Part shown: piece by piece, positions 1 through 6,384 of the stretch | How the letters are laid out: the number at the start of each line of letters is the position of its first letter | How positions within the stretch are numbered: the stretch's first letter is position 1 | NCBI GenBank assembly: GCA_946482335.1 | Contig: CAMLRG010000189.1 | Span: 1-10,423, forward strand | DNA length: 10,423 nt | Direction: 5' to 3' | DNA from: an uncultured Duganella sp. | Lineage (GTDB): Bacteria; Pseudomonadota; Gammaproteobacteria; Burkholderiales; Burkholderiaceae | The notes under the pieces: generated by a model | Seen by the model: only the letters and a program-made list of their open reading frames with translations | Databases searched by the model: none | What the model was told of the DNA's origin: nothing | Made by a program: the position numbers and the translations under genes

Positions 1-54
1 GATCTCCCCATCCGAGACGTTACCGCGCCCTGGCACAACCACCTTCACGGCTGA
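1..54 (+). CDS. Possible C-terminal end of an unidentified protein (partial)
   Basis: Frame 1 is open from the window edge and reads DLPIRDVTAPWHNHLHG before a TGA at 52-54. Most third codon positions are G or C, as expected for coding DNA in this genome. A hairpin lies 19 bases after the stop and could end transcripts from both directions, which fits a plus-strand gene ending here. Seventeen residues are too few to recognise a family. A rival reading is a GTG start at 48 on the minus strand running out of the window. Confidence is low. Confidence 0.3.
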   Translation, partial: DLPIRDVTAPWHNHLHG

Positions 55-66
55 CCCCGACTTTTC

Positions 67-95
67 AAAAGAAAGGCGCCCGCTTGGGGCGCCTT
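67..95 (-). terminator. Rho-independent terminator of the candidate small RNA
   Basis: The 8-bp perfect stem AAGGCGCC/GGCGCCTT (73-80 with 88-95) has a 7-base loop. Read on the minus strand it is followed by TTTCTTTTG, a typical U-rich tail. On the plus strand the stem is followed by TTGGG, a poorer tail, but with the A-rich run before the stem it could also act as a weak bidirectional terminator for a gene arriving from the left. Confidence 0.75.
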
Positions 96-274
96 GGGAA
101 TTCGGAGGGGCGAGCACCAGGTATCTCCTGGCGTCGCCTCAGCGCCGGTTGCACCCGGCGTTCATATCGCCTCAGTCGGCTATGAACTGCTTCCAGACGG
201 GGTCGTTTCTTCAACGTCGCTCTGCGGGTCGCGTCACACTATCGGTGGTGACTGCGGCAGAACCCGGTCCGTGT
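67..274 (-). ncRNA. Candidate structured small RNA, about 205 nt
   Basis: This stretch has no convincing coding frame but has the parts of a stand-alone RNA gene. A sigma-70-like promoter lies at 281-310, 21 bases past the stop of the FimV-like gene, and an intrinsic terminator at 67-95. Between them are four clean hairpins, in transcript order: 252-233 (GTCA/TGAC plus CAC/GTG, with one bulged base), 187-160 (7-bp GTTCATA/TATGAAC enclosing GCC/GGC), 160-143 (6-bp CGCCGG/CCGGCG) and 131-117 (5-bp CCAGG/CCTGG). The length is close to 6S RNA, but I see no long rod with a central bubble, and no RNase P, tmRNA or SRP RNA core motifs. The class is unknown to me. It could instead be a structured 3' region of the FimV-like transcript, although the promoter argues for an independent gene. 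The 5' end is inferred from the -10 box. Confidence 0.55.
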
Positions 275-280
275 GAGCCC

Positions 281-310
281 AGTATAACGCAGGTAAAAAT
301 TTCTTGTCTA
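281..310 (-). promoter_or_regulatory. Sigma-70-type promoter for the candidate small RNA
   Basis: On the minus strand TAGACA (310-305) is separated by 18 bases from TATACT (286-281). Each box differs from consensus (TTGACA, TATAAT) at one position. The spacer contains an AT-rich run. The start point would be near 274. It lies just downstream of the FimV-like stop codon, so it would drive the RNA alone. Confidence 0.6.
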
Positions 311-330
311 GCGCGGGAACGCAACACAAG

Positions 331-1551
331 TTACCCCTCAGCAGCCACGGGTTCTTCCAGCACCGGCTCCTTGGCCTCGGCATTGCCCTTCTTGCGGAAC
401 GATTGCCAGATCTGGAGCGGTCCCTTGCCGCGGCGCTTGCGCAGGAAGTAAACCAGGCCGCCCAGGATTGCGAGGGCGCCGATGACGGCACCGGCTATGA
501 TGATCAGGTTTGACTTCGATTTTCCTGCGAGGTCAGCGGCCACCCCGGGTTTGATGGGGGCGGCGCCGGGCTTGGCCGGGGCAGCATGGGACATCGCCGG
601 CGCGCCGTCGGCCTTGGTGGCGGCGGGGGGCGGTGCGGCAGCGCCGGGCGCGCCGAGCGCAATTTGCAGGCGTTTCACCTTGCCTTCGATGTCGGCCAAT
701 TGACTGGTCATGGCCTGGCATTGCTGCATCTGCGCTTCCACCTGCTGCGCCGGGGCACAGGCTGCAGCCGGCGCCGCCACCACCGGCTTGGCGGCGGAGG
801 CTTCACCGATCGCCGGCGCCTGGGTCGGCGCGGCGGCGGGCTTGGGCTGCTCTTTCCGCACCATCGGCTGCGCGGGCGCCGGCGAACGCTTCGCAGCCAC
901 AGGCGCCGGCGCCAATGCAGGCGCGGCGGCCGGCGTGGCGGCCTGGGCTTGGGCCTGCGCCATTTCCCTCCGGTGCGCAAATGCGCGCTGGGCGGCTTCG
1001 TTCAACGCCGCGTCAAGGTTCTCCGGCGCCGCCTGGGGAGCCGGGGCCGGGGCCTGGGGCGCTGCCGCTGCAACCGGTGCCGCGGACGGCGTTGGAGAAT
1101 ATGGCATCGCTGCCGGCACCGGACTGGCCCGCGCGACTCGCGGCGCTGGCGGCTCCGGCGTCAGCCAAAGCGAGGCGGCGCGGATGATCTGCCGCCCGCC
1201 ACTGCTCAATTCGAGGAACAGATGCAGGGCGTCGGCAGTCACGGGTTGCAGCGTCGTCAAGTGCAGGAAGCGGCGGTTGTCGCGCTTGGCAACCGAAATG
1301 TACAGGCCGCCCAGCACCGGCGGCATCGACAGGTTGGCGCCTTTGAACACGTCGGGATTGGCCAGCTTGGCTTGCAACTCGGCCAAATCGGCAGGGGTCA
1401 AATCCACCAGTTCGATATCGGCCGACAATTGCTGGCCGATGTGCGAGTTGACCTTCACTTCGCCAAGCTCGGCCGCTTGCAGCGGGCCGCACAGGGCGCC
1501 GGCAAGCAGGGGCAGCGCCAGGGCGCGGATGGTCAATCGTTTGCTTAACAT
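331..1551 (-). CDS. Short FimV-like single-pass membrane protein
   Basis: The 406-residue protein begins with a signal peptide (about 1-26, ending LQA before AELGEV). A FimV-type N-terminal domain follows at about 27-135, with the family-like phrase [20 protein letters not shown] and a closing LWLTPEP. Residues 136-265 are Pro/Ala-rich, a short coiled coil lies at about 269-299, a second flexible stretch follows, and there is one membrane helix at about 349-371 followed by RKRRGKG, with a 35-residue tail that is probably cytoplasmic. Known FimV proteins are much longer, with a LysM motif and a large acidic TPR region inside the cell; both are missing here. FimV proteins organise the pole and type IV pili. 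Whether this short form does so is inference. I chose the ATG at 1551 because the signal peptide starts there; a TTG at 1602 would add 17 residues that do not fit. The Shine-Dalgarno sequence is weak. It is divergent from fumC. Confidence 0.85.
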   Translation of the reverse strand: MLSKRLTIRALALPLLAGALCGPLQAAELGEVKVNSHIGQQLSADIELVDLTPADLAELQAKLANPDVFKGANLSMPPVLGGLYISVAKRDNRRFLHLTTLQPVTADALHLFLELSSGGRQIIRAASLWLTPEPPAPRVARASPVPAAMPYSPTPSAAPVAAAAPQAPAPAPQAAPENLDAALNEAAQRAFAHRREMAQAQAQAATPAAAPALAPAPVAAKRSPAPAQPMVRKEQPKPAAAPTQAPAIGEASAAKPVVAAPAAACAPAQQVEAQMQQCQAMTSQLADIEGKVKRLQIALGAPGAAAPPPAATKADGAPAMSHAAPAKPGAAPIKPGVAADLAGKSKSNLIIIAGAVIGALAILGGLVYFLRKRRGKGPLQIWQSFRKKGNAEAKEPVLEEPVAAEG

Positions 1552-1675
1552 GGGGAACAGGCCTATTTCCTTAATGAATCCATTAACGGCAGAAATCCGC
1601 AATTTTGAAGCCCCGGCAGAGTGGCAGCCAATCGCGTTAGAATCCAGACATCACTTTCCATCGAGGGAGCCCCGC

Positions 1676-3073
1676 ATGAATAGCAGAACCGAGCGCGACA
1701 GCTTTGGTCCGATCGAAGTTCCCGCCAGCCAGTTGTGGGGCGCGCAAACCCAGCGTTCGCTGGAACACTTCCGCATTTCGAGCGAACGGATGCCGGCGGA
1801 ACTGATCGCCGCGCTCGCTAGTGTGAAGCGCGCGGCAGCCCAGGTCAACGTGGACCTGGGCGTACTCGACAGCGGCAAGGCCAAGGCCATCATGCAGGCC
1901 GCCGATGAAGTCCTCGACGGCATGCATCCGGGCGAATTCCCCCTGGCGGTCTGGCAGACCGGCTCGGGCACGCAGTCGAACATGAACATGAACGAAGTGC
2001 TGGCCAACCGCGCTTCCGAGCTGCTGGGCGGCGAGCGTGGCGAAGGGCGCAGGCTGCATCCGAACGATGACGTCAACAAAGGCCAATCGTCGAACGATAT
2101 CTTCCCCACCGCCATGCATGTGGCGGCGGCGCAGGCGTTGGCGCACAACGTCCTGCCGGCCTTGCGCCAACTGCGCGCGACCTTGCAGTCCAAGGCGCAG
2201 GCATTCGAAGGCATCGTCAAGATCGGCCGTACCCACCTGCAGGACGCGACGCCGCTGACCCTGGGCCAGGAATTCTCGGGTTATGTGGCGCAGCTGGATT
2301 ATGCGGAAAACGCGATTGAAGCCACCCTGCCCGCCGTGCTGGAATTGGCCGCCGGGGGCACCGCGGTCGGCACCGGCCTGAACTCCCACCCCGAATACGC
2401 CACCCGCATTGCAGCCGAGCTGGCGGCGCGGCTGCAGCTGCCCTTCCGCAGCGCGGACAACAAATTCGCCGCCCTGGCCGGTCATGACGCCCTGGTGTCC
2501 GCCCATGGCGCCCTGAAAACGCTGGCGACCGCCCTGATGAAACTGGCCAACGACGTGCGCTGGATGGCGTCCGGCCCCCGCTCCGGCCTGGGCGAAATCA
2601 GCATCCCGGAAAACGAGCCGGGCAGCTCGATCATGCCGGGCAAGGTCAACCCGACCCAAAGCGAGGCGCTGACCATGCTGTGCTGCCAAGTGTTCGGCAA
2701 CGATGTGGCCATCACGGTGGGCGGCGCGTCCGGCAACTTTGAACTGAACGTCTTCAAGCCGCTGATCGCCCACAATTTCCTGCAAAGCGCCCGCCTGCTG
2801 GCCGATGGCATGCGCAGCTTCGATGAGCATTGCGCGCATGGCATCGAGCCCAACTTGGACCGCATCGGGGAATTGATGGAGCGTTCCCTGATGCTGGTGA
2901 CCGCGCTGGCTCCGCATATCGGGTATGATCGCGCCGCGCAAATTGCGAAGAAGGCACAGCACGAGGGCACCACCTTGAAGGAAGCAGCCTTGGCCCTGGG
3001 TTTTGTCAATGAAACCCAGTTCGATGAGTGGATTGTCCCGCTGGAGATGACCAAGCCCGGCGGCAAGGGTTGA
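1676..3073 (+). CDS. fumC: Fumarate hydratase class II (fumarase C)
   Basis: Class II fumarases reversibly hydrate fumarate to L-malate in the TCA cycle; they are iron-free, oxygen-stable cytoplasmic tetramers. The protein has 465 residues, the normal length. It opens with the typical [19 protein letters not shown]. Visible active-site segments are GSGTQSNMN (96-104), [10 protein letters not shown] (184-193) with the conserved TH pair at 186-187, and the lyase signature [10 protein letters not shown] (316-325), whose S318 matches the catalytic serine of the E. coli enzyme. The ATG at 1676 has a GAGGGAG ribosome binding site at 1663-1669. The same frame stays open far upstream across the opposite FimV-like gene, but that extension is a shadow. 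A TAGAAT at 1638-1643 could be a -10 box, without a clear -35. The next gene follows after 52 bases and may share its transcript. Confidence 0.97.
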   Translation: MNSRTERDSFGPIEVPASQLWGAQTQRSLEHFRISSERMPAELIAALASVKRAAAQVNVDLGVLDSGKAKAIMQAADEVLDGMHPGEFPLAVWQTGSGTQSNMNMNEVLANRASELLGGERGEGRRLHPNDDVNKGQSSNDIFPTAMHVAAAQALAHNVLPALRQLRATLQSKAQAFEGIVKIGRTHLQDATPLTLGQEFSGYVAQLDYAENAIEATLPAVLELAAGGTAVGTGLNSHPEYATRIAAELAARLQLPFRSADNKFAALAGHDALVSAHGALKTLATALMKLANDVRWMASGPRSGLGEISIPENEPGSSIMPGKVNPTQSEALTMLCCQVFGNDVAITVGGASGNFELNVFKPLIAHNFLQSARLLADGMRSFDEHCAHGIEPNLDRIGELMERSLMLVTALAPHIGYDRAAQIAKKAQHEGTTLKEAALALGFVNETQFDEWIVPLEMTKPGGKG

Positions 3074-3125
3074 TGCCTAGCGGAAATACAACACCCGGCG
3101 CCAGCCCAACAGAAAGAGGATTAAA

Positions 3126-3356
3126 ATGCAGAAAGTAGATTTCGAATTGACAGGCGAGTACATCGAACTGAACCAGCTCTTGAAGGTGGTCGGCCTGTGC
3201 GACAGCGGCGGCGCCGGCAAGCAGATCGTGGCCAGCGGCGACGTCAAGGTCGACGGCAAGCAGGAGTTGCGCAAGACGGCGAAAATCCGGGCGGGCCAGC
3301 GGGTGCGCCTGGGCGACGTCCAGATCGACGTCCATGCCGAGGGTAGTGCTGCCTGA
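3126..3356 (+). CDS. Small S4-domain RNA-binding protein (YbcJ/RlbA-like)
   Basis: This 76-residue protein is essentially one S4 domain. The alpha-L core runs from about residue 13 to 62: ELNQLLKVVGLCDSGG, then IVASGDVKVDGKQELRKTAKI and a final GQRVRLGD, the usual pattern of two helices and a hairpin carrying basic residues for RNA binding. Stand-alone S4 proteins of this size (the E. coli YbcJ type) are thought to bind structured RNA, probably ribosomal; the exact target is not visible here. An AAGAGGA ribosome binding site lies at 3114-3120, five bases before the ATG. It sits 52 bases after fumC and 12 bases before the next gene, so these two small genes are very likely co-translated from one mRNA. 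Confidence 0.9.
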   Translation: MQKVDFELTGEYIELNQLLKVVGLCDSGGAGKQIVASGDVKVDGKQELRKTAKIRAGQRVRLGDVQIDVHAEGSAA

Positions 3357-3368
3357 GGAGACCACTCC

Positions 3369-3656
3369 ATGAACGGCCCCAACGACAAGCAAGTGCAGGC
3401 GCAAGGTCAATTGATCGGCGACCTGCGCCAGGTCATCGAGAACGCCGAGGAGTTGCTCAAGAGCACCGACCACTATACCAGCGTGCTGTACCAGTCGGCC
3501 CGCGCCAAGCTGGCGCAAGCTTTGCTCGCGGCGAATGAGGAGCTGGAACGCTGCGAAGATGCGCAGTTGCTGCGCATGATCGAGGCCACCCATCGCGCCA
3601 ATATCCTGCATCGCGACTTGTCCGGCGAGGACAAGTTAATGCGGGCGTTTCATTAG
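3369..3656 (+). CDS. Small helical protein, DUF883-like N-terminal part, no membrane anchor
   Basis: The 95-residue protein looks almost wholly alpha-helical and charged. Residues 12-60 ([19 protein letters not shown] and onward) resemble the helical part of DUF883/ElaB-YqjD proteins, which bind ribosomes or membranes in stationary phase. Those proteins end with a GxxxG-type membrane helix; here the C terminus is soluble and basic ([21 protein letters not shown], His/Arg-rich), so membrane anchoring is unlikely. The family link is tentative. A GAGGAG ribosome binding site at 3355-3360 overlaps the end of the S4 gene, eight bases before the ATG, which suggests coupling. The last 21 bases overlap the 3' end of the convergent bufferin maturase gene. 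Confidence 0.8.
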   Translation: MNGPNDKQVQAQGQLIGDLRQVIENAEELLKSTDHYTSVLYQSARAKLAQALLAANEELERCEDAQLLRMIEATHRANILHRDLSGEDKLMRAFH

Positions 3657-5240
3657 GATTTGCTGCCGCAGCCATTGCTGGAGGCTGGCGGCGACGTTGA
3701 AGTGCTCATCCAGCGCAAAGGCGGCATCCAGGGCCGCGCCGACAGTTTCCCCATTCTGTATCGACTGCAAGGCGGCGTATTCCGGCGCTTGCAGCGGCGT
3801 CACTTGCGCCGTCCATTCAGGCCGGCTCAGGAGGGCGTGGCTGGGCTCGTCCATGACTTGCGGGAAGGCGGTGCCAGTGGCCGTCTGGTGCGCCAGCCAC
3901 AGCGGCACCACCGCCCATTGCGAGGCGAACAGCTGGGCGGTGGCTTGCCAGCGGAAGCTGCGCTGCTCCACCGTTTGCGGATCGATATCCTGCGCTTGCA
4001 GGGCTTCCGCGTGGGGGGCGTAGTGGATGCGGTGCAGTTGCCATTCCAGCCGCGCCATGTCAGGCAGGTAGGGCAAGTCGCGCACATGCTCGAAGCCGCG
4101 CAGGAAGGTTTCGAAATCGGCGCCGAAGCGGTTCAGGTCGCCACTCGCCGAGGGGTGGGCGCGGCCGTATTCGCGGGCTAACGCGGCGAAGAATTCTTCG
4201 CCCACCAGTTGGGCAATGACGGGATAGGCAGCGGCCAGGGCCTTGGACCAGGTCGAGGTGAGGTTGCCACGGTAGAGGCCGAAGCGCTCGGCATGCTTGA
4301 GCCGCAAGCCGCCTTCCGCTGCCGGCGCGAAGAGCGCGTCGGCGAAAGCTTGCTGCTGCCGCGCCAGCGCGTCGCTGCCGGCAGGAAAATGTCCACCTCC
4401 GTTCCTGACCCCAGGGTGGACAAAAGTCGTTGGGGGGAAGCGTGCGGCGATGGCGTTGGCCTTGTCGGCTTCGCCGAGCAGCACTTCCAGGGCGGGGATG
4501 CAGGTGTCCCATTCGATCAGGGTGGGGAGGGCGCCGAAGCGGGCCAGGGCGGCTTCGTACAGGCGCCAGACGGGGGCGGCGACCGTTGCGCCGTGGTGGT
4601 CGATGACGGCGCCGGGCGTGACCAGGTGGCCGGCAAGGTGGATTTCGCCGACGGTGCCGGGGGCGATGGCAGCCAACGCGGCCAGGGCGTCTTCCTCATG
4701 GTTGCATTGGTTGACGTACAGGTTGTTTACGTCCAGCAGCAGGCCGCAGCCGGTGCGGCGCGCGAGGGCGGCGAGGAATTCGGCTTCACTCATGGCGTCG
4801 TCGGCGAAGCGTACGAAGGATGAGACGTTTTCCAGCAGGATGCTGCGGCCGAGGACGTCCTGCATGCGCCCTACCCGTTCTTCCATCAGGTCGAGCGCGG
4901 CGTGGTTCAGCGCCAGCGGCAGCAAGTCGTTCAGGTGGCGATCGAAGACGGCGCCCCAGCACAGGTGCTCGGATACCAGGGCCGGCTCGATGCGCTGCGC
5001 CAGGCTGGCGACGCGCCGCAGGTGCTCGTCGCTGAAGCCGCGTGCGGAACCAAGGCCAAGGCCGACGCCATGCAGGCTGACCGCATAGTCGCGGCGCAAT
5101 TCCTGCAATACGTGGAAGTCGCCGCCGGCCTGGTCCAGGTAGTTTTCCGTGTGCACCTCGAGCCAGGCGGCGCGTGGCCGCTGCTCGAGGAACTGGCGAT
5201 AGTGCGCTGCCCGCAGGCCTACGCCGGCGTGCTGCAGCAT
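3636..5240 (-). CDS. bufB: Fused bufferin maturase: MNIO enzyme (BufB, DUF692) plus partner (BufC, DUF2063)
   Basis: The protein has 534 residues. Residues 1-270 form a DUF692 (MNIO) domain: [20 protein letters not shown] (30-35), [17 protein letters not shown] (90-95), LLENVSSF (135-142), [10 protein letters not shown] (168-177), EIHLAGH (199-205) and IEWD (242-245), together holding the conserved His, Glu, Asp and Asn residues expected to bind the iron cluster. Residues about 290-534 match the partner DUF2063: [43 protein letters not shown] and [12 protein letters not shown]. In described bufferin operons these are separate genes; the MNIO oxidises precursor cysteines to thiooxazoles with help from BufC. 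Here residues 273-284 of the linker are encoded by a palindrome (4390-4422). Each half has near-normal length (about 285 and 249), so this is a clean fusion. The ATG lies 3 bases after the bufA stop, with no strong Shine-Dalgarno sequence, so translational coupling is likely. Peptide modification is inferred. Confidence 0.9.
   Translation of the reverse strand: MLQHAGVGLRAAHYRQFLEQRPRAAWLEVHTENYLDQAGGDFHVLQELRRDYAVSLHGVGLGLGSARGFSDEHLRRVASLAQRIEPALVSEHLCWGAVFDRHLNDLLPLALNHAALDLMEERVGRMQDVLGRSILLENVSSFVRFADDAMSEAEFLAALARRTGCGLLLDVNNLYVNQCNHEEDALAALAAIAPGTVGEIHLAGHLVTPGAVIDHHGATVAAPVWRLYEAALARFGALPTLIEWDTCIPALEVLLGEADKANAIAARFPPTTFVHPGVRNGGGHFPAGSDALARQQQAFADALFAPAAEGGLRLKHAERFGLYRGNLTSTWSKALAAAYPVIAQLVGEEFFAALAREYGRAHPSASGDLNRFGADFETFLRGFEHVRDLPYLPDMARLEWQLHRIHYAPHAEALQAQDIDPQTVEQRSFRWQATAQLFASQWAVVPLWLAHQTATGTAFPQVMDEPSHALLSRPEWTAQVTPLQAPEYAALQSIQNGETVGAALDAAFALDEHFNVAASLQQWLRQQILMKRPH
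4390..4422. repeat. REP-like palindrome inside the BufB-BufC linker
   Basis: The arms TGTCCACC (4390-4397) and GGTGGACA (4415-4422) form a perfect 8-bp stem around a 17-base centre, which itself contains CCTG/CAGG (4404-4407 with 4412-4415). On the minus strand the centre reads GGGGTCAGGA. From memory, palindromes with a GGGGTCAG-type centre are dispersed in genomes of this group and relate to RAYT transposases; I could not check copy number. It is read in frame as [12 protein letters not shown] between the two enzyme domains. Confidence 0.6.
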
Positions 5241-5243
5241 CGA

Positions 5244-5504
5244 TTACTTGGCTGGCGGGGTGGTTTTGCCGCCGGCTTTTTCGCAGGTGCCTTTGGCGAC
5301 GTACTTCCATTCACTTGGCATATTGTCGCTCTTGGCCTGGTTGGAACAGCCGTGGGTGCCGGTGGCGCAGTCGTTCTGACCGGCTTTGGCGATGCCGTAG
5401 CACTTTTCCTTTTCGGCCGGCTTGTCCTGGGCGGCGGCGACGGTGCTGGCGGTGGCGCATACGGTGGCCAGGGCGGCTGCGATCAGGGCTTGACGATTTT
5501 TCAT
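5244..5504 (-). CDS. bufA: Bufferin precursor peptide (DUF2282, BufA type)
   Basis: The 86-residue secreted peptide has an N-terminal signal peptide (about 1-25, MKNRQ then a hydrophobic Ala-rich stretch ending AAA). The mature part carries the DUF2282 pattern [16 protein letters not shown], then HGC and WKYVAKGTC, with four core cysteines at 35, 46, 53 and 74; Cys16 lies in the signal peptide. Bufferins are known as copper-binding RiPPs: an MNIO enzyme converts some core cysteines to thiooxazoles, and the peptide is exported to the periplasm to sequester copper. The signal peptide acts as leader. A GAGGAG ribosome binding site lies 7 bases before the ATG. The maturase follows 3 bases after the stop. 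The usual bufD (DoxX) and an ECF sigma gene are not beside it in this window. No clear promoter was seen in 5505-5544; a weak TCTAAT at 5540-5535 is possible. Confidence 0.9.
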   Translation of the reverse strand: MKNRQALIAAALATVCATASTVAAAQDKPAEKEKCYGIAKAGQNDCATGTHGCSNQAKSDNMPSEWKYVAKGTCEKAGGKTTPPAK

Positions 5505-5544
5505 GCGGGTCTCCTCTGTAGGGTTGGGTGTGCGATTAGACCAT

Positions 5545-5584
5545 AAAAAAAACCCGCTGGCACCGGGTCGCGGTGCGGCGGGTT
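5545..5584 (-). terminator. Rho-independent terminator of yjfB
   Basis: AACCCGC (5551-5557) pairs with GCGGGTT (5578-5584), and inside it GCACC (5560-5564) pairs with GGTGC (5572-5576). On the minus strand the stem is followed directly by eight T residues (5552-5545). It lies 26 bases after the yjfB stop and separates yjfB from bufA, so bufA needs its own promoter. Confidence 0.9.
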
Positions 5585-5609
5585 CCTTGGCGCCTGGCCG
5601 GCGCGGGAT

Positions 5610-5810
5610 TCAGGCGGTGGTGTTGATGTTTTGGCCGAGGTGCGATGGCAGGTTGCTGGCCGCAGGGGCCGGCGGGATCGCTTCGATCAGGGCCTGGGCA
5701 CTGGACGCCTGGACGTCTTGCGCCTTTTTCAGCACGGCGTAACCGACTTCGACACGATTGCTCGTCTCGGCGATTGTCGTTGCTGCTTTTGCAATGCTTA
5801 CGGCGTCCAT
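5610..5810 (-). CDS. yjfB: Putative motility protein, YjfB family
   Basis: The 66-residue protein begins MDAVSIAKAATTIAETSNRV, has a helical middle with VLKKAQDVQASSAQALIEAIP, and ends HLGQNINTTA. The VLKKA core and the closing HLGQNI are hallmarks of the YjfB family (PF14070), small proteins often co-regulated with flagella, of unknown mechanism. There is no signal peptide and no membrane helix. The ATG at 5810 has a strong GGGAGGA ribosome binding site five bases upstream; a longer reading to 5823 in another frame is a shadow. The gene forms its own unit: a FliA-type promoter upstream and an intrinsic terminator downstream. No other flagellar gene is in the window, so the promoter is the main local sign that it belongs to the motility regulon. 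Confidence 0.87.
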   Translation of the reverse strand: MDAVSIAKAATTIAETSNRVEVGYAVLKKAQDVQASSAQALIEAIPPAPAASNLPSHLGQNINTTA

Positions 5811-5838
5811 TTGATCCTCCCACTTGGTCTTATCCTGA

Positions 5839-5865
5839 TTTACGGATGACTTTTGGCGAACTTTA
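5839..5865 (-). promoter_or_regulatory. FliA (sigma-28) flagellar promoter of yjfB
   Basis: On the minus strand TAAAGTTC (5865-5858) is followed, after exactly 11 bases, by TCCGTAAA (5846-5839). The sigma-28 consensus is TAAAGTTT-N11-GCCGATAA, so the -35 matches 7 of 8 and the -10 matches 5 of 8 with exact spacing. The first three bases of the -35 box are the stop codon of mobB. The transcript would start near 5832, about 20 bases before the yjfB ATG. Confidence 0.65.
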
Positions 5866-6384
5866 GGCCGGACGCGGGATTTTTTTCACCAGCCAGGCCA
5901 GTACGGCATCCGGGCGGTTCAGGTCGAGCCAGTGCAGGCGGGGCGGCAAGTCTGCCGGGGCGGGCTGGTCGGAGGCGACGGCGACAATGCTGTGGTCGTC
6001 CAGATAACGCGGCGGCTGGCCGCACACCGGGCGGTAGACTTCGATCTTGTCGATTTGCCAGGCATGGAAGCCTTCGACCAGGGTGAGGTCGGCCGGTTGC
6101 AGGCGGGCCAACTGCTCGTCGGCGCCTGGCTCGGCGGCTCCGCGCAGCTCGTGGATGATGGCGAAGCGGTAGGGCGAGGCGATCATCACTTCGGCGGCGC
6201 CGGCGTGGCGGAAACGGGCGCTGTCTTTCCTTGGCGGCTCGAGTTCGAAGTCGTGGTGGCTGTGCTTGATGACGTTGACCTTCCAGCCTCGCGCGGACAG
6301 CGCGGTGACCAGGTATTCGATCAGGGTGGTCTTGCCGCTGCCGGATGGACCGGTGACGCCGATGACGTTTTGCCGGCTTGTCAT
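5863..6384 (-). CDS. mobB: Molybdopterin-guanine dinucleotide biosynthesis adaptor protein MobB
   Basis: The 173-residue P-loop GTPase-like protein has normal family length. Visible are the Walker A motif GPSGSGKTT at 12-20, the family segment [26 protein letters not shown] around 38-63 (KHxHHDF then PGKDS-like PRKDS), and LVEGFH, the second nucleotide-site motif, near residue 107. MobB helps MobA attach GMP to molybdopterin, making the bis-MGD cofactor for DMSO-reductase-type enzymes; it is not strictly essential in E. coli. No mobA or molybdoenzyme gene is in this window. Its ATG overlaps the gspB stop (ATGA, 6381-6384), so it is translationally coupled to a secretion gene pair, an odd partner. 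Its stop codon overlaps the -35 box of the yjfB promoter. Confidence 0.93.
   Translation of the reverse strand: MTSRQNVIGVTGPSGSGKTTLIEYLVTALSARGWKVNVIKHSHHDFELEPPRKDSARFRHAGAAEVMIASPYRFAIIHELRGAAEPGADEQLARLQPADLTLVEGFHAWQIDKIEVYRPVCGQPPRYLDDHSIVAVASDQPAPADLPPRLHWLDLNRPDAVLAWLVKKIPRPA

Noticed and set aside
1..48. Minus-strand gene starting with GTG at 48 and leaving the window
   Set aside because: Possible, but the plus-strand reading with a stop at 54 followed by a hairpin explains the layout better; neither is certain.
67..274. 6S RNA (ssrS) as identity of the small RNA
   Set aside because: The length fits, but the segment folds into a row of separate hairpins and not a single rod with a central bubble.
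586..1548. 320-residue plus-strand frame rich in Arg and Gly
   Set aside because: Antisense shadow of the Pro/Ala-rich part of the FimV-like gene; no ribosome binding site and no recognisable domain.
710..1675. Long plus-strand open frame upstream of, and in frame with, fumC
   Set aside because: It lies antisense to the FimV-like gene, its Ala/Gly/Arg-rich translation is what a GC-rich shadow frame gives, and fumC has a proper start and ribosome binding site at 1676.
1637..2962. 441-residue minus-strand frame opposite fumC
   Set aside because: fumC is certain on the other strand; the translation is His/Gln/Arg-rich without family features.
4297..5088. 263-residue plus-strand frame opposite the maturase
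   Set aside because: Antisense shadow; the minus-strand frame carries all the DUF692 motifs.
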